A DNA stretch of 64,000 nucleotides from Asaia sp. W19 (GCF_003994335.1 NZ_PNQZ01000005.1:62001-126000); one strand, 5' to 3'; positions 42,677-52,870 are shown, counted from the first letter of the stretch. Numbers and translations: made by a program. The notes: generated by a model from the letters alone, not told the origin.

Positions 42677-44521
42677 ATGCCCCCCTCTGAACGTCCTTTG
42701 CTCCAGCCCCGACTTCGCCGTCTTTCCAACCACGTTATCGATCTGATCGCGGCCGGTGAAGTCGTCGAACGGCCCGCCGCCGCCCTCAAGGAAATTGTCG
42801 AAAACGCCCTCGATGCCGGGGCGACCCGCATCGAGGTATCATTGCTCAACGGGGGCTGCGACAGAATCGAGGTGAGCGACAACGGCTGCGGCATGTCGCC
42901 CGATGATCTCGTGATGGCTGTCGAACGCCATTGCACCTCCAAACTCAGCGATGAAACACTGACCCATATCGTCACGCTGGGTTTTCGGGGTGAGGCTCTA
43001 CCCTCCATCGGCGCCACGGCGCGTCTCACGCTCACATCGCGGCAGCATGATGCCGATACAGCCTGGACGCTGCGTCTTGAGGGCGGTGCCCTGACACCCC
43101 CTAGTCCGGCCGCCGGGGCGCCCGGAACACGGGTCGTGGTCGAGGATCTCTTCTTCGCGACACCCGCCCGGCGCAAATTCCTCAAAAGTGCGCGTGTCGA
43201 AGGCAGCCACGCTGAGGGCGTGATGCGCCGTCTTGCGCTTTCTGCCCCGCATTGCGCCATGCGTTTCACGCTGGACGAACGCCCTGTCTTCGATTTCCCG
43301 GTTCAGAGCGTCATCGACCGTGTCCAGGCCGTTCTGGGCGAAAGCGAGTCCCTAATCGCGCTTGACGAGACGCGCAACGGGCTTCACCTGAGCGGTTTCA
43401 TCTGCGGCCCGGCAGCCACGCGCTCCACGGCGGCGTCGCAGTTCCTGGTGGTGAATAACCGCCCCGTGGCCGATCCACTCATGCGCACGGCCATACGTGT
43501 GGCCTATCGTCCGGTTATCGAACCGGGGCGTCACCCCGTGCTCGCCCTGCATCTGCGCCTTCCCCATGACAGGGTGGATGTGAATGTCCACCCGTCCAAG
43601 ACTGAACTGCGCTTTGCCGAGGAAGCTGATGTCAGAGGGCTTATGATCGGCGCCATGCAGCGTGCTCTGGGGCATGGCGCGGGCGAAGCCGGAGTCAGGA
43701 TGCGTTTTGCTGCGCCCGCCAGACAGGCCATCCACTATCCGCCCCCGGACCCCGTGAGTCTTACATCCGGATTTATCGCCGCGCACTCGGCTATGGCGGG
43801 TTCGGGTGCCCCTGTCGCACTGAGCCCCGGAAGCGACATACAGGGATTTGCAGAGGGGCTTGGAGGCTTCGCGCCAGCAACTCGCCCCTTGATGGAGCCT
43901 GACCCGATCCAGCGCGCTTCTTTTCCGCTGGGGGCACCCGTCGCGCAGGTATTCGATACGTATATCCTGTCCGTCGGGCAGGATGGCGATCTGATTCTGG
44001 TCGACCAGCATGCAGCGCATGAGCGGCTGACGCATGAGAAACTGCTCGCGCAATATACGAGCGGCTCTCTCAAGGCACAGCGCCTGCTTTTACCTGAAGT
44101 GATCGACCTGCCTCCCGGCCAGGCAGGACGTTTGCTCGAGTGGAAGACCGCATTGGAGGCGCTCGGGCTCGAAATCGAGTCTTTCGGTGGGGGGAGCGTT
44201 CTTCTGCGCACCATGCCCGTCCTCCTTCAGGGGGGAGACGGCGTTTCGCTTTTGCGCGATCTCTCGGAGGAGCTGACAGCTGATCCGGATCTCGTGCCGG
44301 GTGACAGCGCGGCACTGGAACGGCGGATCGATGCTGTTATCGCCCGTATGGCCTGCCATGGTAGCATCCGCGCCGGACGTCGTCTGCAGCAGGATGAGAT
44401 GTCCGCTCTGTTGCGGCAGATGGAGCAGACGCCGAGAGCCAACACCTGCTCGCATGGGCGGCCGACCTGGCTACGTCTTGGGCGGGATGAGCTCGAGAAA
44501 CTCTTCGGGCGCATCCGTTAA
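42677..44521 (+). CDS. mutL: DNA mismatch repair protein MutL
   Basis: A 614-residue MutL with GHKL ATPase motifs (NALDAGATRIEV, GFRGEALPSI) and C-terminal endonuclease motifs: DQHAAHERLTHE matching DQHA(X)2E(X)4E, plus ACHGSI and CSHGRPT. It is thus the nicking type of MutL, as in most non-gammaproteobacteria lacking MutH. 23 bp after the DUF3035 gene. Confidence 0.96.
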   Translation: MPPSERPLLQPRLRRLSNHVIDLIAAGEVVERPAAALKEIVENALDAGATRIEVSLLNGGCDRIEVSDNGCGMSPDDLVMAVERHCTSKLSDETLTHIVTLGFRGEALPSIGATARLTLTSRQHDADTAWTLRLEGGALTPPSPAAGAPGTRVVVEDLFFATPARRKFLKSARVEGSHAEGVMRRLALSAPHCAMRFTLDERPVFDFPVQSVIDRVQAVLGESESLIALDETRNGLHLSGFICGPAATRSTAASQFLVVNNRPVADPLMRTAIRVAYRPVIEPGRHPVLALHLRLPHDRVDVNVHPSKTELRFAEEADVRGLMIGAMQRALGHGAGEAGVRMRFAAPARQAIHYPPPDPVSLTSGFIAAHSAMAGSGAPVALSPGSDIQGFAEGLGGFAPATRPLMEPDPIQRASFPLGAPVAQVFDTYILSVGQDGDLILVDQHAAHERLTHEKLLAQYTSGSLKAQRLLLPEVIDLPPGQAGRLLEWKTALEALGLEIESFGGGSVLLRTMPVLLQGGDGVSLLRDLSEELTADPDLVPGDSAALERRIDAVIARMACHGSIRAGRRLQQDEMSALLRQMEQTPRANTCSHGRPTWLRLGRDELEKLFGRIR

Positions 44522-44590
44522 CGCCGAGAATAGACGGCCCTGAAACTTTCACCCGGCAAGGAGCGCGCCGAGCCGGGGAAGGTCAACCGT

Positions 44591-45292
44591 TCAGGAAGGG
44601 CTGTTCGCCATCTTGTGGCGCTTGGCGGTCGTTGGGTGGGTTACGGCAACGACATCGCCAGAGACGAAGAGGATCGAATCGACCGCGTTTTGCAGGGCGT
44701 CGCCTGCCGATTTCGTATCGCCGCCATCCATGAAGACCGAGGCGCGATGAACGTCACCGGAAATCATCTCCAGTGGCGCGAGGGCCACCACATACTGAAC
44801 CTTCGTGCCTACAACCTGCAGGTCCTGGTTGACCAGCTTGGTCTCACCCGTCTTCATATGTTGATTGGCATTGGCCAGAGCCGTCTGCTGGGCCGGGGCC
44901 AGTGTATCGGTCACGGCGTATTCACCCCCAACCGGCAGCCAGTGCAGCGGCACGCCGCTGACCGCCAGACGCTTGGGCGCACCATGGCTCGGGACGGGCT
45001 GCATCGCGTCTTCGGCCTTGATGAAGGCGCGATTGTCCTTGGCAGCCTTTTCGAGGCGGGCTTCCGCCTCATTGATCAGGCTTTGAGCCTGTCCATTCTG
45101 GTTCGAGGCGAGAGCCTGCTGGGCCAGAATGATATTGGCCAGAGCTTTCTGTCCATCCTTGGACAGACGGGCGAAATCGCGATCTGCATGAGCCTGGTCA
45201 GCCGCCATGGAGGCGTCCGCCGAAGGGGCGGCAAAGGCCGGTGCCCCGGCAACGGTCAGAAGGGCAGATCCGGCAATCATCAGGCGGCGCAT
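44591..45292 (-). CDS. YfdX-family periplasmic protein
   Basis: From ATG 45292 (MRRLMIAGSALL) 233 residues with a signal peptide ending PAFA. The mature part matches the YfdX family: a helical ALANIILAQQALASNQNGQAQSLINEAEARLEKA segment and a C-terminal LEMISGDVHRASVFMDGGD / ALQNAVDSILFVSGD region. YfdX proteins are linked to acid stress, relevant to an acetic acid bacterium, but function is not proven. Convergent with mutL. Confidence 0.82.
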   Translation of the reverse strand: MRRLMIAGSALLTVAGAPAFAAPSADASMAADQAHADRDFARLSKDGQKALANIILAQQALASNQNGQAQSLINEAEARLEKAAKDNRAFIKAEDAMQPVPSHGAPKRLAVSGVPLHWLPVGGEYAVTDTLAPAQQTALANANQHMKTGETKLVNQDLQVVGTKVQYVVALAPLEMISGDVHRASVFMDGGDTKSAGDALQNAVDSILFVSGDVVAVTHPTTAKRHKMANSPS

Positions 45293-45399
45293 GGATGTTC
45301 TCCTTTTAAGGCGTCTCTTGATGAGACGGTTTGGGAAGAGAACGGAGCCCGGCACGGCATGTTGCATGACAAGCGCGTTAACACGACGCCATACAGGGT

Positions 45400-46305
45400 C
45401 TAGGTTGGGGGAACGGTCTCGCCGTCCGGGGGCGGCTTGCGCGAGGTGAGCACGTTCCCGGCAGAGGCTCCGGCAATGCAGAGCACTCCCATCCAGCGTG
45501 CGACCGAAAGTGTTTCTCCCAGCAGAAGCAGTCCCGAAATCGAGCCGAGAACAGGCTCGAGGCTGAGCAGGATACCCAGATCACGCGGCCCGAGCCGCCT
45601 CATGGCCATCATGTCCAGAATATAGGGCACCGCCGATGACAGGATGGCGACGCCCACAGCCTGTATCCCCTGATGGGGGTGGGTTACGGCCGGCGTAAGG
45701 GCGGGTATCAGCCAGGGGAGAAGCAGGATGCCGGCCGTTGTCATGCCCAGCGTTGTGGCCTGGGCAGCAGGCATCACCCGCCCGATACGAGTACCGGTCA
45801 GGATATAGATCACCCATCCCACAGCACTGATCAGCGCCGCGATGACGCCGATCGGGTCGAGATGCCCCTCGATATGGTCGGGACGCAGCAGCAGATACAG
45901 ACCGGATACCACCATGCCCGCCCAGACGAGATCGAGCAGTCGGCGTGACCCGATCAAGGCGAGGGAGAGCGGTCCCATGAATTCGAAAGCGACCACAAGC
46001 CCGAGGGGCAGGCGAACGAGCGCGATATAGAAGGCGAAATTCATGACGGCCATCGAGGCGCCATAAGGCAGGAGCAGCTTCCACATGCCCGGTTTGAGCA
46101 CTGAAGGGCCTGGACGCATCACAGCAAGCAGGATGACGGCGGCGAGACAGACGCGCAGCCCCACCATGCCCTCTGCCCCAAAGAGCGGAAAAAGGCTCTT
46201 GGCCAAAGCCGCTCCGACCTGGAAGGACGAGATGCCACCGATCAGAAGGGCCAGCCCTCCCAGCTTGTCCAGCGGCGTTGCATGAGGGTGCTCGAGAGAA
46301 GCCAT
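45400..46305 (-). CDS. EamA-family transporter, RhtA-like
   Basis: A 301-residue inner-membrane exporter with about ten TM helices in two EamA repeats. Resembles RhtA threonine/homoserine exporter and related drug/metabolite transporters (FEFMGPLSLALIGSRR, LDMMAMRRLGPRDLGILLSLEPV). Substrate not provable. Stop overlaps nothing; its start is adjacent to the parE stop. Confidence 0.82.
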   Translation of the reverse strand: MASLEHPHATPLDKLGGLALLIGGISSFQVGAALAKSLFPLFGAEGMVGLRVCLAAVILLAVMRPGPSVLKPGMWKLLLPYGASMAVMNFAFYIALVRLPLGLVVAFEFMGPLSLALIGSRRLLDLVWAGMVVSGLYLLLRPDHIEGHLDPIGVIAALISAVGWVIYILTGTRIGRVMPAAQATTLGMTTAGILLLPWLIPALTPAVTHPHQGIQAVGVAILSSAVPYILDMMAMRRLGPRDLGILLSLEPVLGSISGLLLLGETLSVARWMGVLCIAGASAGNVLTSRKPPPDGETVPPT

Positions 46306-48323
46306 CAGACGTCGAGCAGTTCGGCCGAGCGGGCATGATCCTGAATGAAGCGGAAGCGCAACTCCGGCTTGCGGCCCATCAGGCTTTCGACGCGGTCGCT
46401 GGTCAAGGCCCGGTCCTCGGGGGGGGTGACTACGCGCAGCAAGGTGCGCTTCGCTGGGTCCATGGTGGTCTGCTTGAGATCCTTGACCGGCATTTCGCCC
46501 AGACCCTTGAATCGCGAGATCTCGACCTTGGCGCCCTGCTTGAAGTCGCGTTTCAGACGCCGCACGCGATCCTCGTCATCCATCGCATAAATGGTCTTCG
46601 CGCCATGGGTCAGACGATAGAGCGGGGGCTGGGCCAGATAGAGATGCCCCTTGCGTACCAGATCAGGCATTTCCCGGTAGAAGAACGTCATGAGCAGCGA
46701 GGCGATATGGGCGCCGTCTACGTCAGCATCTGTCATGATGATGACGCGTCCGTAGCGCAGACGGGCGACGTCAAAGGTCGATCCTGACCCGCAGCCCAGT
46801 GCCTCGACCAGATCGCGGAGTTCCTGATTGGCCTTGAGCTTGTCTGCCGTGGCCGAGGCCACGTTGAGAATCTTGCCACGCAACGGCAGCACGGCCTGGG
46901 TTTCGCGATCACGCGCCTGACGCGCGGACCCCCCTGCCGAGTCGCCTTCGACGAGAAAGATCTCGGTATCGGCCGCGTTTTCGCGCGTGCAATCTGTGAG
47001 CTTGCCGGGCAGACGCAGGCGCCTCGTGGCGCTTTTGCGTGGTGTGTCCTTGCTCTCACGCCTGCGCAGCCGCTCCTCTGCCCGCTCTATGATGAACGCC
47101 AGCAGATTATCGGCCTGAGCCGGATTACCCCCCAGCCAGTGGTCCAGACGGTCGCGCAGCGCGCCTTCAACCAGACGGCTGGCCTCCTGCGTGGTCAGCT
47201 TTTCCTTGGTCTGACCCTGGAAATGGGGATCGCGAATGAACACCGAGAGCTTGACCGCCAGGGCGCCCAGAGCGTCTTCTGCCGTCACGGCGGCCGCACG
47301 CTTCATGTTGCGGCTCTCGCCCCAGGCACGCAGCCCCTTGACCAGCGCGGCCCTGAAGCCAGTTTCATGCGTGCCGCCCTGCGGGGTTGGAATGGTGTTG
47401 CAATAGGAGGTCATGCTCGACGCGCCCTGCTCCATGAAGGCCACAGCCCATTCGAGCTTGCCACCGGTCCGTCCATCGGCGGCCTGGGGCAGTTCCGCCT
47501 CGCCCGCCCAGACAGGAGCCAGGAGCGCAGGGGATGCGCCGAGCTCAGCATTCAGGCTGTCCGCCAGTCCGTTCGGGAAATGGATGGTTGCCTCGACAGG
47601 GGTTTCATCGCCTGCCTTGATCAGGGCAGGGTTGACGCTCCAGCGAATGGTGACGCCACGAAAAAGGGCCGCCTTGGAACAGCACAGACGGTACAATCGC
47701 TGCGGCGAGAAGCTGAGCGGCCCGAAGATTTCTGGATCGGGCGAAAAGCGGATGGTCGTGCCACGGCGATTGGGCGCATTCCCTACCTGCTGCAGCGGTG
47801 TGATGGGCTTGCCCCGGGCGTAATCCTGACGCCAGAGCAGCTTTTCGCGCGCCACCTCAACCTCAAGGCGATCCGACAGGGCATTGACCACGGAAGAGCC
47901 GACGCCATGAAGGCCGCCCGAGGTATCATAGGCTTTGCCCGAGAACTTTCCGCCTGCATGGAGCGTGGTGAAAATCACCTCGAGTGCGGAGCGATCCTTG
48001 AATTTGGGATGCGCATCCACCGGGATACCGCGCCCGTTGTCGCGCACCATCAGCAGACGCGATTCTTCAAGCGCCAGATCGATGACGCTGGCATGGCCCG
48101 CCACGGCCTCATCCATCGCATTATCAAGAATTTCAGAGGCGAGATGATGATAGGCGGTATCGTCGGTACCGCCGATATACATGCCCGGACGCCGCCGTAC
48201 GGGTTCGAGCCCCTCGAGGACCTCGATCTGATCGGCACCGTAATTTTCGGGTACGGGAGCCTGCGCCGTCTTGCGGGGCCGACGGGCGGGCTTTTCATCG
48301 CTCTGGAAGAGGTCGTCGTTCAT
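46305..48323 (-). CDS. parE: DNA topoisomerase IV subunit B
   Basis: ATPase subunit of the decatenating topoisomerase. From ATG 48323 (MNDDLFQSD) 672 residues. GHKL motifs RRRPGMYIGGTDD, DNAMDEAVAGH; TOPRIM EGDSAGGSA, RGKILNV and MTDADVDGAHI. The 650-700 length fits ParE rather than the 800-residue GyrB. Confidence 0.93.
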   Translation of the reverse strand: MNDDLFQSDEKPARRPRKTAQAPVPENYGADQIEVLEGLEPVRRRPGMYIGGTDDTAYHHLASEILDNAMDEAVAGHASVIDLALEESRLLMVRDNGRGIPVDAHPKFKDRSALEVIFTTLHAGGKFSGKAYDTSGGLHGVGSSVVNALSDRLEVEVAREKLLWRQDYARGKPITPLQQVGNAPNRRGTTIRFSPDPEIFGPLSFSPQRLYRLCCSKAALFRGVTIRWSVNPALIKAGDETPVEATIHFPNGLADSLNAELGASPALLAPVWAGEAELPQAADGRTGGKLEWAVAFMEQGASSMTSYCNTIPTPQGGTHETGFRAALVKGLRAWGESRNMKRAAAVTAEDALGALAVKLSVFIRDPHFQGQTKEKLTTQEASRLVEGALRDRLDHWLGGNPAQADNLLAFIIERAEERLRRRESKDTPRKSATRRLRLPGKLTDCTRENAADTEIFLVEGDSAGGSARQARDRETQAVLPLRGKILNVASATADKLKANQELRDLVEALGCGSGSTFDVARLRYGRVIIMTDADVDGAHIASLLMTFFYREMPDLVRKGHLYLAQPPLYRLTHGAKTIYAMDDEDRVRRLKRDFKQGAKVEISRFKGLGEMPVKDLKQTTMDPAKRTLLRVVTPPEDRALTSDRVESLMGRKPELRFRFIQDHARSAELLDV

Positions 48324-48386
48324 ATTGCGTTCTTGACGGCCTCGCCGGGGCGCCGTCAAGCGCCCCGTGCAGGGTAATGGTAGTTT

Positions 48387-48944
48387 TTAGGCGCGCGTCT
48401 TGCGATGGGTGCGACGCGTGCTCGTCGTGCGGCCATGGGTGACGGCCTCAGGAGCCGAGCAGGTCTCGAAAGAGGCCGGTTGGACGACGTCCTTGGCATC
48501 CGCATAATGGGCCAGATCGGCGCCATCATCGAGCGCGTCAACCTCATCGAACATCGCCACGCGCTGCTGGCAGAAGATCGTTCCGGCCTTCAACCCGCCT
48601 TCGGACTGCACATTGGCCAGCTGGGTAATGTAGTCGTCATGCGCCTTGGTGGCGTTACGACCATAGGCGGACTTGAAATAGGAGTTCAGACGCTCCTCTT
48701 CTGCGGCCAGCTTGGGACGGAACTTGGTCACGAACGCATTGTAGCGCTCCTGAGCGCTGCAGGAGAGCGCCGTCACCATCAACTCGCTCTTGAGACCTTG
48801 CACGTTGAACGCTTCATGCGCCGGGGATTCGCCACAGCCTGCGGCGTAGGCGGCGCCCGAAGCGAAGAACGTCGTGGCCAGAAGGCCACAAGCGGTGAGG
48901 CGTGCGAAAGGACGCAGGAGGCGTTGCCGGGTCGAAAGCGACAT
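48387..48944 (-). CDS. Hypothetical secreted protein
   Basis: From ATG 48944 (MSLSTRQRLLR) 185 residues with a signal peptide ending AAYAA. The mature protein has five Cys or so (GCGESP, LSCSAQ, FCQQ, ETCSAP), a helical core LNSYFKSAYGRNATKAHDDYI and a basic tail. No family name can be given; similar genes are typical of Acetobacteraceae. It is not part of the parE operon by direction alone. Confidence 0.7.
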   Translation of the reverse strand: MSLSTRQRLLRPFARLTACGLLATTFFASGAAYAAGCGESPAHEAFNVQGLKSELMVTALSCSAQERYNAFVTKFRPKLAAEEERLNSYFKSAYGRNATKAHDDYITQLANVQSEGGLKAGTIFCQQRVAMFDEVDALDDGADLAHYADAKDVVQPASFETCSAPEAVTHGRTTSTRRTHRKTRA

Positions 48945-49278
48945 CAAGGGGCTCCAGAAGGGCAGGTCAGACAGGATCGGGCGCCGCGCCGGGCGGGCGC
49001 AAACGGGACAGGGAAATGCGGCGCGATTATGTCGCAGCAATTGCGGCGAGAAAATGCCCGCGAGCCGCTATCCAGGCCGATTCAACAAAAAAAAATACCC
49101 GTTCCCTTTTCTTTCGTTTCCGCCCTGTCTTCCCCCTTCCTGTGGAACGCGGCTTGCGCTAGGGCCATTGACGAAACTGTTTCCTCAGGCGTTGATCCTG
49201 TCCGGAAATATCTCGTGTCGGGCCTGCTGGAGCAAAATGGCAGAATCGACTTTCGATGACATGTGTTCAGTGGAGTTG

Positions 49279-49809
49279 ATGGTGCGACTGCGTGGTTCTG
49301 CAATTACTCTCGTTTCGGCCCTGACCCTGGCGGCCTGTGCGCAAAAGCCCGTCGTCCAGCGCGTCGTGCCGCCCAATCCCTTCGGCTACCAGAAAGTCTC
49401 TGCGGTCTGCACGACTACCCCGGTCAAGACTGCGGCTGATGGCAGCATGAGCGTCGATATGACCGTGCGTAGCGATGATGGGCTGTGCGCCCTGTCCGTT
49501 CAAAAGCCGGGTAACACCAATTACCGTTCTTTCGGCGTCTCGCCTGCTCCCGAGCATGGCAAGGCGTTCATGTATAATTTCGACGACCACACGTACATCA
49601 CCTACACGCCCAGCACCGCCTATGCGGGCAAGGACAGCTTCACGGCGATCCTGATTCCCGGCGGTACCGATCCGCGCACCAGGCTGACCGTCAACGCCAC
49701 CGTCGATGCAACGGGTGTCGTGCGCGCTGCACCCCCGCCGGCTATCGTGGCGCCCGCCGCCAAGAAGCCTGTCGTCAAGCGCACGACCCGACACACCACC
49801 AAGAAGTAA
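49279..49809 (+). CDS. Hypothetical lipoprotein
   Basis: From ATG 49279 (MVRLRGSAITLVSAL) 176 residues with lipobox LAAC. ATG 49261 is an alternative. Mature beta-rich domain with YGFQKVSAVC-type and DDHTYITYTPSTAYAGKDSFTAILIPGG (cadherin-like strand pattern), ending in a basic His/Thr/Lys tail. Function unknown. Confidence 0.7.
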   Translation: MVRLRGSAITLVSALTLAACAQKPVVQRVVPPNPFGYQKVSAVCTTTPVKTAADGSMSVDMTVRSDDGLCALSVQKPGNTNYRSFGVSPAPEHGKAFMYNFDDHTYITYTPSTAYAGKDSFTAILIPGGTDPRTRLTVNATVDATGVVRAAPPPAIVAPAAKKPVVKRTTRHTTKK

Positions 49810-49827
49810 GTCAGACCCATCAACGGC

Positions 49828-49846
49828 GGCCCGTTCCAGACGGGCC
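49828..49846. terminator. Hairpin after the lipoprotein gene
   Basis: GGCCCGT / ACGGGCC with a five-base loop, 19 bp after the stop, followed by GTTCC. It has a weak T-run, so it may be a weak or bidirectional terminator between converging genes. Confidence 0.45.
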
Positions 49847-49981
49847 GTTCCAGCGGGCATGGCGGCCTCAGGTGCCGGACTTGGGCGTCGGCACTCGGGG
49901 TGCCCCGTATGAGGCCTTGTTCATGAACCCGTCTGAATGGACGTGACGGTTCGCCCCGGTAACATCAGAAGGCGGTTTTTC

Positions 49982-50431
49982 TCAGATCGAGAATGAAATC
50001 GGCTCATGCACCGGGCGGCGCAGTCCGGCCGCCTCGGCCCGCCTCACCATTTCCTCGAGTGTCAGCGCCGCCATTTCTGCACGCACCGATTCGTCCAGGA
50101 TCTGCCAGCAAGGTTCGATCACGTGGCGATAGAGCGCGCCCTGGGCCGTTTCTTCGGCGCCGGGCTCTTCCGACACGACAACGCGTACGATCTCATCCAG
50201 ACCGATATCGCGTTGCGGACGGCCCAGCCTGTATCCACCGCGCGGACCGCGCACACTCTCCAGCAGACCCGAGCGGGACAAGGCCTGCAACAAGGGCTCG
50301 ATCCCGCGTCTGGCCAGCCCCGCCCGTTCGGCAATATCGCCGCCACTCACGAGGCTCGACCGTCCGGCATGAAAGGCTACGTCGACCATGATGATCACGG
50401 CGATCATCGCCCTGTCCCTGCGGAGATACAT
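49982..50431 (-). CDS. Rrf2-family transcriptional regulator
   Basis: From ATG 50431 (MYLRRDRAMIAV) 149 residues with the Rrf2 winged helix (SGGDIAERAGLARRGIEPLLQALSRSGLLESVRGPRGGYRLGRP). Only one Cys (EPCWQ), so no IscR-type cluster. Divergent from cysK and separated by 85 bp, as for CymR-type regulators; control of cysteine synthesis is a reasonable inference. The frame to 50566 would start inside cysK's leader region. Confidence 0.85.
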   Translation of the reverse strand: MYLRRDRAMIAVIIMVDVAFHAGRSSLVSGGDIAERAGLARRGIEPLLQALSRSGLLESVRGPRGGYRLGRPQRDIGLDEIVRVVVSEEPGAEETAQGALYRHVIEPCWQILDESVRAEMAALTLEEMVRRAEAAGLRRPVHEPISFSI

Positions 50432-50516
50432 GCGGCAATTTCCTTCATGACAAATTACGCGCAATATAGCAGTTAATGCTGACAAATCACAGAGCGGCAT
50501 CGCGGGAATAGACGTT

Positions 50517-51557
50517 GTGCCGCAGGATACGAAGGATATGTCCATGACAGCCCGACAGGAGCCCACCTCGTCCCAGGCAACTCGGGAGGATCTGGCGATC
50601 GGCTACGCCGCTCCGCGTGGGAGGGTTTTCAATTCGATCCTTGAGACGGTGGGTGGCACCCCTCTGGTAGCGGTGCCCCGCCTGACCGAGGCAGACAAGC
50701 TGCATGCGCGGCTCCTGCTTAAGCTCGAATTCTTCAACCCGCTCGGCTCGGTCAAGGATCGTATTGGCCTGGCGTTGATCCAGCAGGCGGAAGCTCGGGG
50801 CGAGATCACACCCGGGCGCACGGTTCTGGTCGAGCCCACTTCGGGCAATACCGGTATTTCCCTTGCCTTCGCCTCGGCCGCCCTCGGTTATCGTCTGATC
50901 GTCACCATGCCGGAAAGCGCCTCCATCGAGCGGCGCAAGATGCTGCGTCTCATGGATGCCCAGCTCGAATTGACCCCCGCCGCGCGGGGCATGGCAGGTG
51001 CGATCATGCGTGCCGAGGAACTTGTGGCTTCTCTGCCCGATGCCTGGATGCCCAGCCAGTTCGATAATCCTGCCAATCCGGATATTCACGCCCTGACGAC
51101 GGCAGAAGAAATCTGGGTGGATACGGATGGGGATGTCGATCTGGTGGTCGCCGGGCTCGGAACGGGGGGGACCCTGACAGGCATCGCGCGTACGCTCAGG
51201 CCGCGCAAGCCCGGGATGCAGTTCTGGGGTGTGGAGCCCGCCGAGAGCGCCGTGCTGAACGGTGATGACCCTGGGCCCCATGGCATTCAGGGCATTGGCC
51301 CAGGTTTCTGCCCCAACACGCTCGATTCCACGTTGCTCGATGGGGTACTCGTCGTATCGGAGCGCGATGCCATGGCGGCCTCACGCCGCTGCGCGCGGAT
51401 CGAGGGTATCCCGATCGGAATTTCCTCGGGTGCTGCGCTCCATGCGGCTCTGGCCCTTGCCCAGCGCGAGGAAAATGCGGGCAAGACGATCGTGTCGATC
51501 GTGCCCTCCTTTGCGGAGCGCTATCTTTCTACGTCGCTGTTCAACGGTCTGGTCTGA
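50517..51557 (+). CDS. cysK: Cysteine synthase A
   Basis: O-acetylserine sulfhydrylase, PLP enzyme, up to 346 residues. PLP lysine in NPLGSVKDR, TSGNTGISLAF and GLGTGGTLTG loops. About 35 extra residues precede the usual start (RVFNSILETVGGTPLVAV); ATG 50544 is an alternative. Divergent from the Rrf2 regulator. Confidence 0.93.
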   Translation: MPQDTKDMSMTARQEPTSSQATREDLAIGYAAPRGRVFNSILETVGGTPLVAVPRLTEADKLHARLLLKLEFFNPLGSVKDRIGLALIQQAEARGEITPGRTVLVEPTSGNTGISLAFASAALGYRLIVTMPESASIERRKMLRLMDAQLELTPAARGMAGAIMRAEELVASLPDAWMPSQFDNPANPDIHALTTAEEIWVDTDGDVDLVVAGLGTGGTLTGIARTLRPRKPGMQFWGVEPAESAVLNGDDPGPHGIQGIGPGFCPNTLDSTLLDGVLVVSERDAMAASRRCARIEGIPIGISSGAALHAALALAQREENAGKTIVSIVPSFAERYLSTSLFNGLV

Positions 51558-51576
51558 AGTCCCAGACAAGAAAAAA

Positions 51577-51601
51577 CCCTGATCCCGCAGGCGGGTCAGG
51601 G
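51577..51601. terminator. Bidirectional intrinsic terminator
   Basis: CCCTGA-T-CCCG / CGGG-TCAGGG stem with an A-run on its left (T-run for leftward transcription), 20 bp after the cysK stop and 58 bp beyond the OmpA gene stop. Serves the two converging genes. Confidence 0.75.
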
Positions 51602-51658
51602 CTTCTCTGGTGATCACTCGTTCCCCGGTTCATAACCGGGGCGGGTTTGACGCCTGGA

Positions 51659-52870
51659 TCAGCGCAGGATGATCTCGACGCGGCGGTTCTGGGGTTCGCG
51701 CGTGTTCGGCCCTGTCTGCACCAGAGGATTGCTCTCTCCATAACCCTTGGTCGCGATCAGCCCGCCGGGCACACCATCACGGATCAGTTCGGCCCGGACG
51801 GCATCGGCGCGACGCATCGAGAGCTTCATGTTGTAGCTCTCGCCACGAGCGCCCGGATGGGCGGCGCTGTTATCGGTATAGCCGTTGACCTCGATACGCG
51901 TGAGCTGCGTGTGGGTCGAATTCTGCGCCGCTGTCCCGACAATGGAGCGGGCACGATCGGTCAGATCCGCCCGATCCCAGTCGAAGAAGACCAGATAGCT
52001 GCGCGCGGGAGCCGGAGCCGGAGCCGTCAGGACCGGTGCGGTGCGCGGCGGCGGCGGGGCCGGATTGAACTCGTAGCGCAGGCCCAGCATCAGGGAGTGA
52101 TTGAAATCCGTGCGTGTGACACGGTTGCCTTCCATCGCACCGGCCGGACGCGCGGCATCATAGCCGCCAATACTACCATAGCCCTTCGCATAATGGCCGT
52201 TCGGCCCCAGCAGGGAGTAGAAGCGATATTCAGTCGTGAAGGAGAGACCGACTGCGAAAGGAACAGGGAAGGACAGGCCAAAAATGCCCTGATAGGCAAA
52301 ATTACCCGTCGTCCCGCCAATGGTCTGGTTCAGATAGTTGTTCGGTGCACGCACAGAGGCCTTCATCGCCTGCCAGCCATAGCCGACACCTGCGCCAAAA
52401 TACGGATAGATCCAGTTCGCACCAATATCCATGTCGAACAGCGCGTTGGCCATCACGCCATATTGCTGCTGGCGCCCCCCGGCGGAGGACGGGAAATAGC
52501 TCGACTTGAACTGCTGGAGACGATTGTTGCGGTAGTTGCCTTCAACCTCGACGCGGAATCCGTTGCCAAGTCCCCAGCCAACTGAGCCGAGACCGGTCAC
52601 GCCCGCATCATAGTGATCGCGGCCACTCGGCAGAACCGGCGAGAGTCGCACGGTCTGATCCTGGTTGAAGCTCGCACCACCGGCGCCAGCAACGTAGAGA
52701 CCCTTCACAACCTGCGCCTGCGCGGGGACTGCGATGAGGGCAAGACCGCTCAGCGCGGTAAGACCCAGCATGGACCTGCGGAAAAGCCGGGAGAGCGAGC
52801 CGACCGCCTGCCGGACATCGGAAAACGGGCGGCAAACGGCTTCACCGCGCGTTCGGTGTTCCAGCGTCAT
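51659..52870 (-). CDS. OmpA-family outer membrane protein
   Basis: From ATG 52870 (MTLEHRTRGEAV) 403 residues with a signal peptide ending AQAQ. An N-terminal beta-barrel part (VKGLYVAGAGGASFNQDQ, GAGVGYGWQAMKA, YRFYSLLG) is followed by a Pro-rich hinge and a C-terminal OmpA/peptidoglycan-binding domain (FDWDRADLT, VNGYTDNSAA, RRADAVRAELI, NRRVEI). Anchors outer membrane to murein. Confidence 0.88.
   Translation of the reverse strand: MTLEHRTRGEAVCRPFSDVRQAVGSLSRLFRRSMLGLTALSGLALIAVPAQAQVVKGLYVAGAGGASFNQDQTVRLSPVLPSGRDHYDAGVTGLGSVGWGLGNGFRVEVEGNYRNNRLQQFKSSYFPSSAGGRQQQYGVMANALFDMDIGANWIYPYFGAGVGYGWQAMKASVRAPNNYLNQTIGGTTGNFAYQGIFGLSFPVPFAVGLSFTTEYRFYSLLGPNGHYAKGYGSIGGYDAARPAGAMEGNRVTRTDFNHSLMLGLRYEFNPAPPPPRTAPVLTAPAPAPARSYLVFFDWDRADLTDRARSIVGTAAQNSTHTQLTRIEVNGYTDNSAAHPGARGESYNMKLSMRRADAVRAELIRDGVPGGLIATKGYGESNPLVQTGPNTREPQNRRVEIILR

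Noticed and set aside
47139-48377. 412-codon rightward frame
   Set aside because: Antisense shadow of parE.
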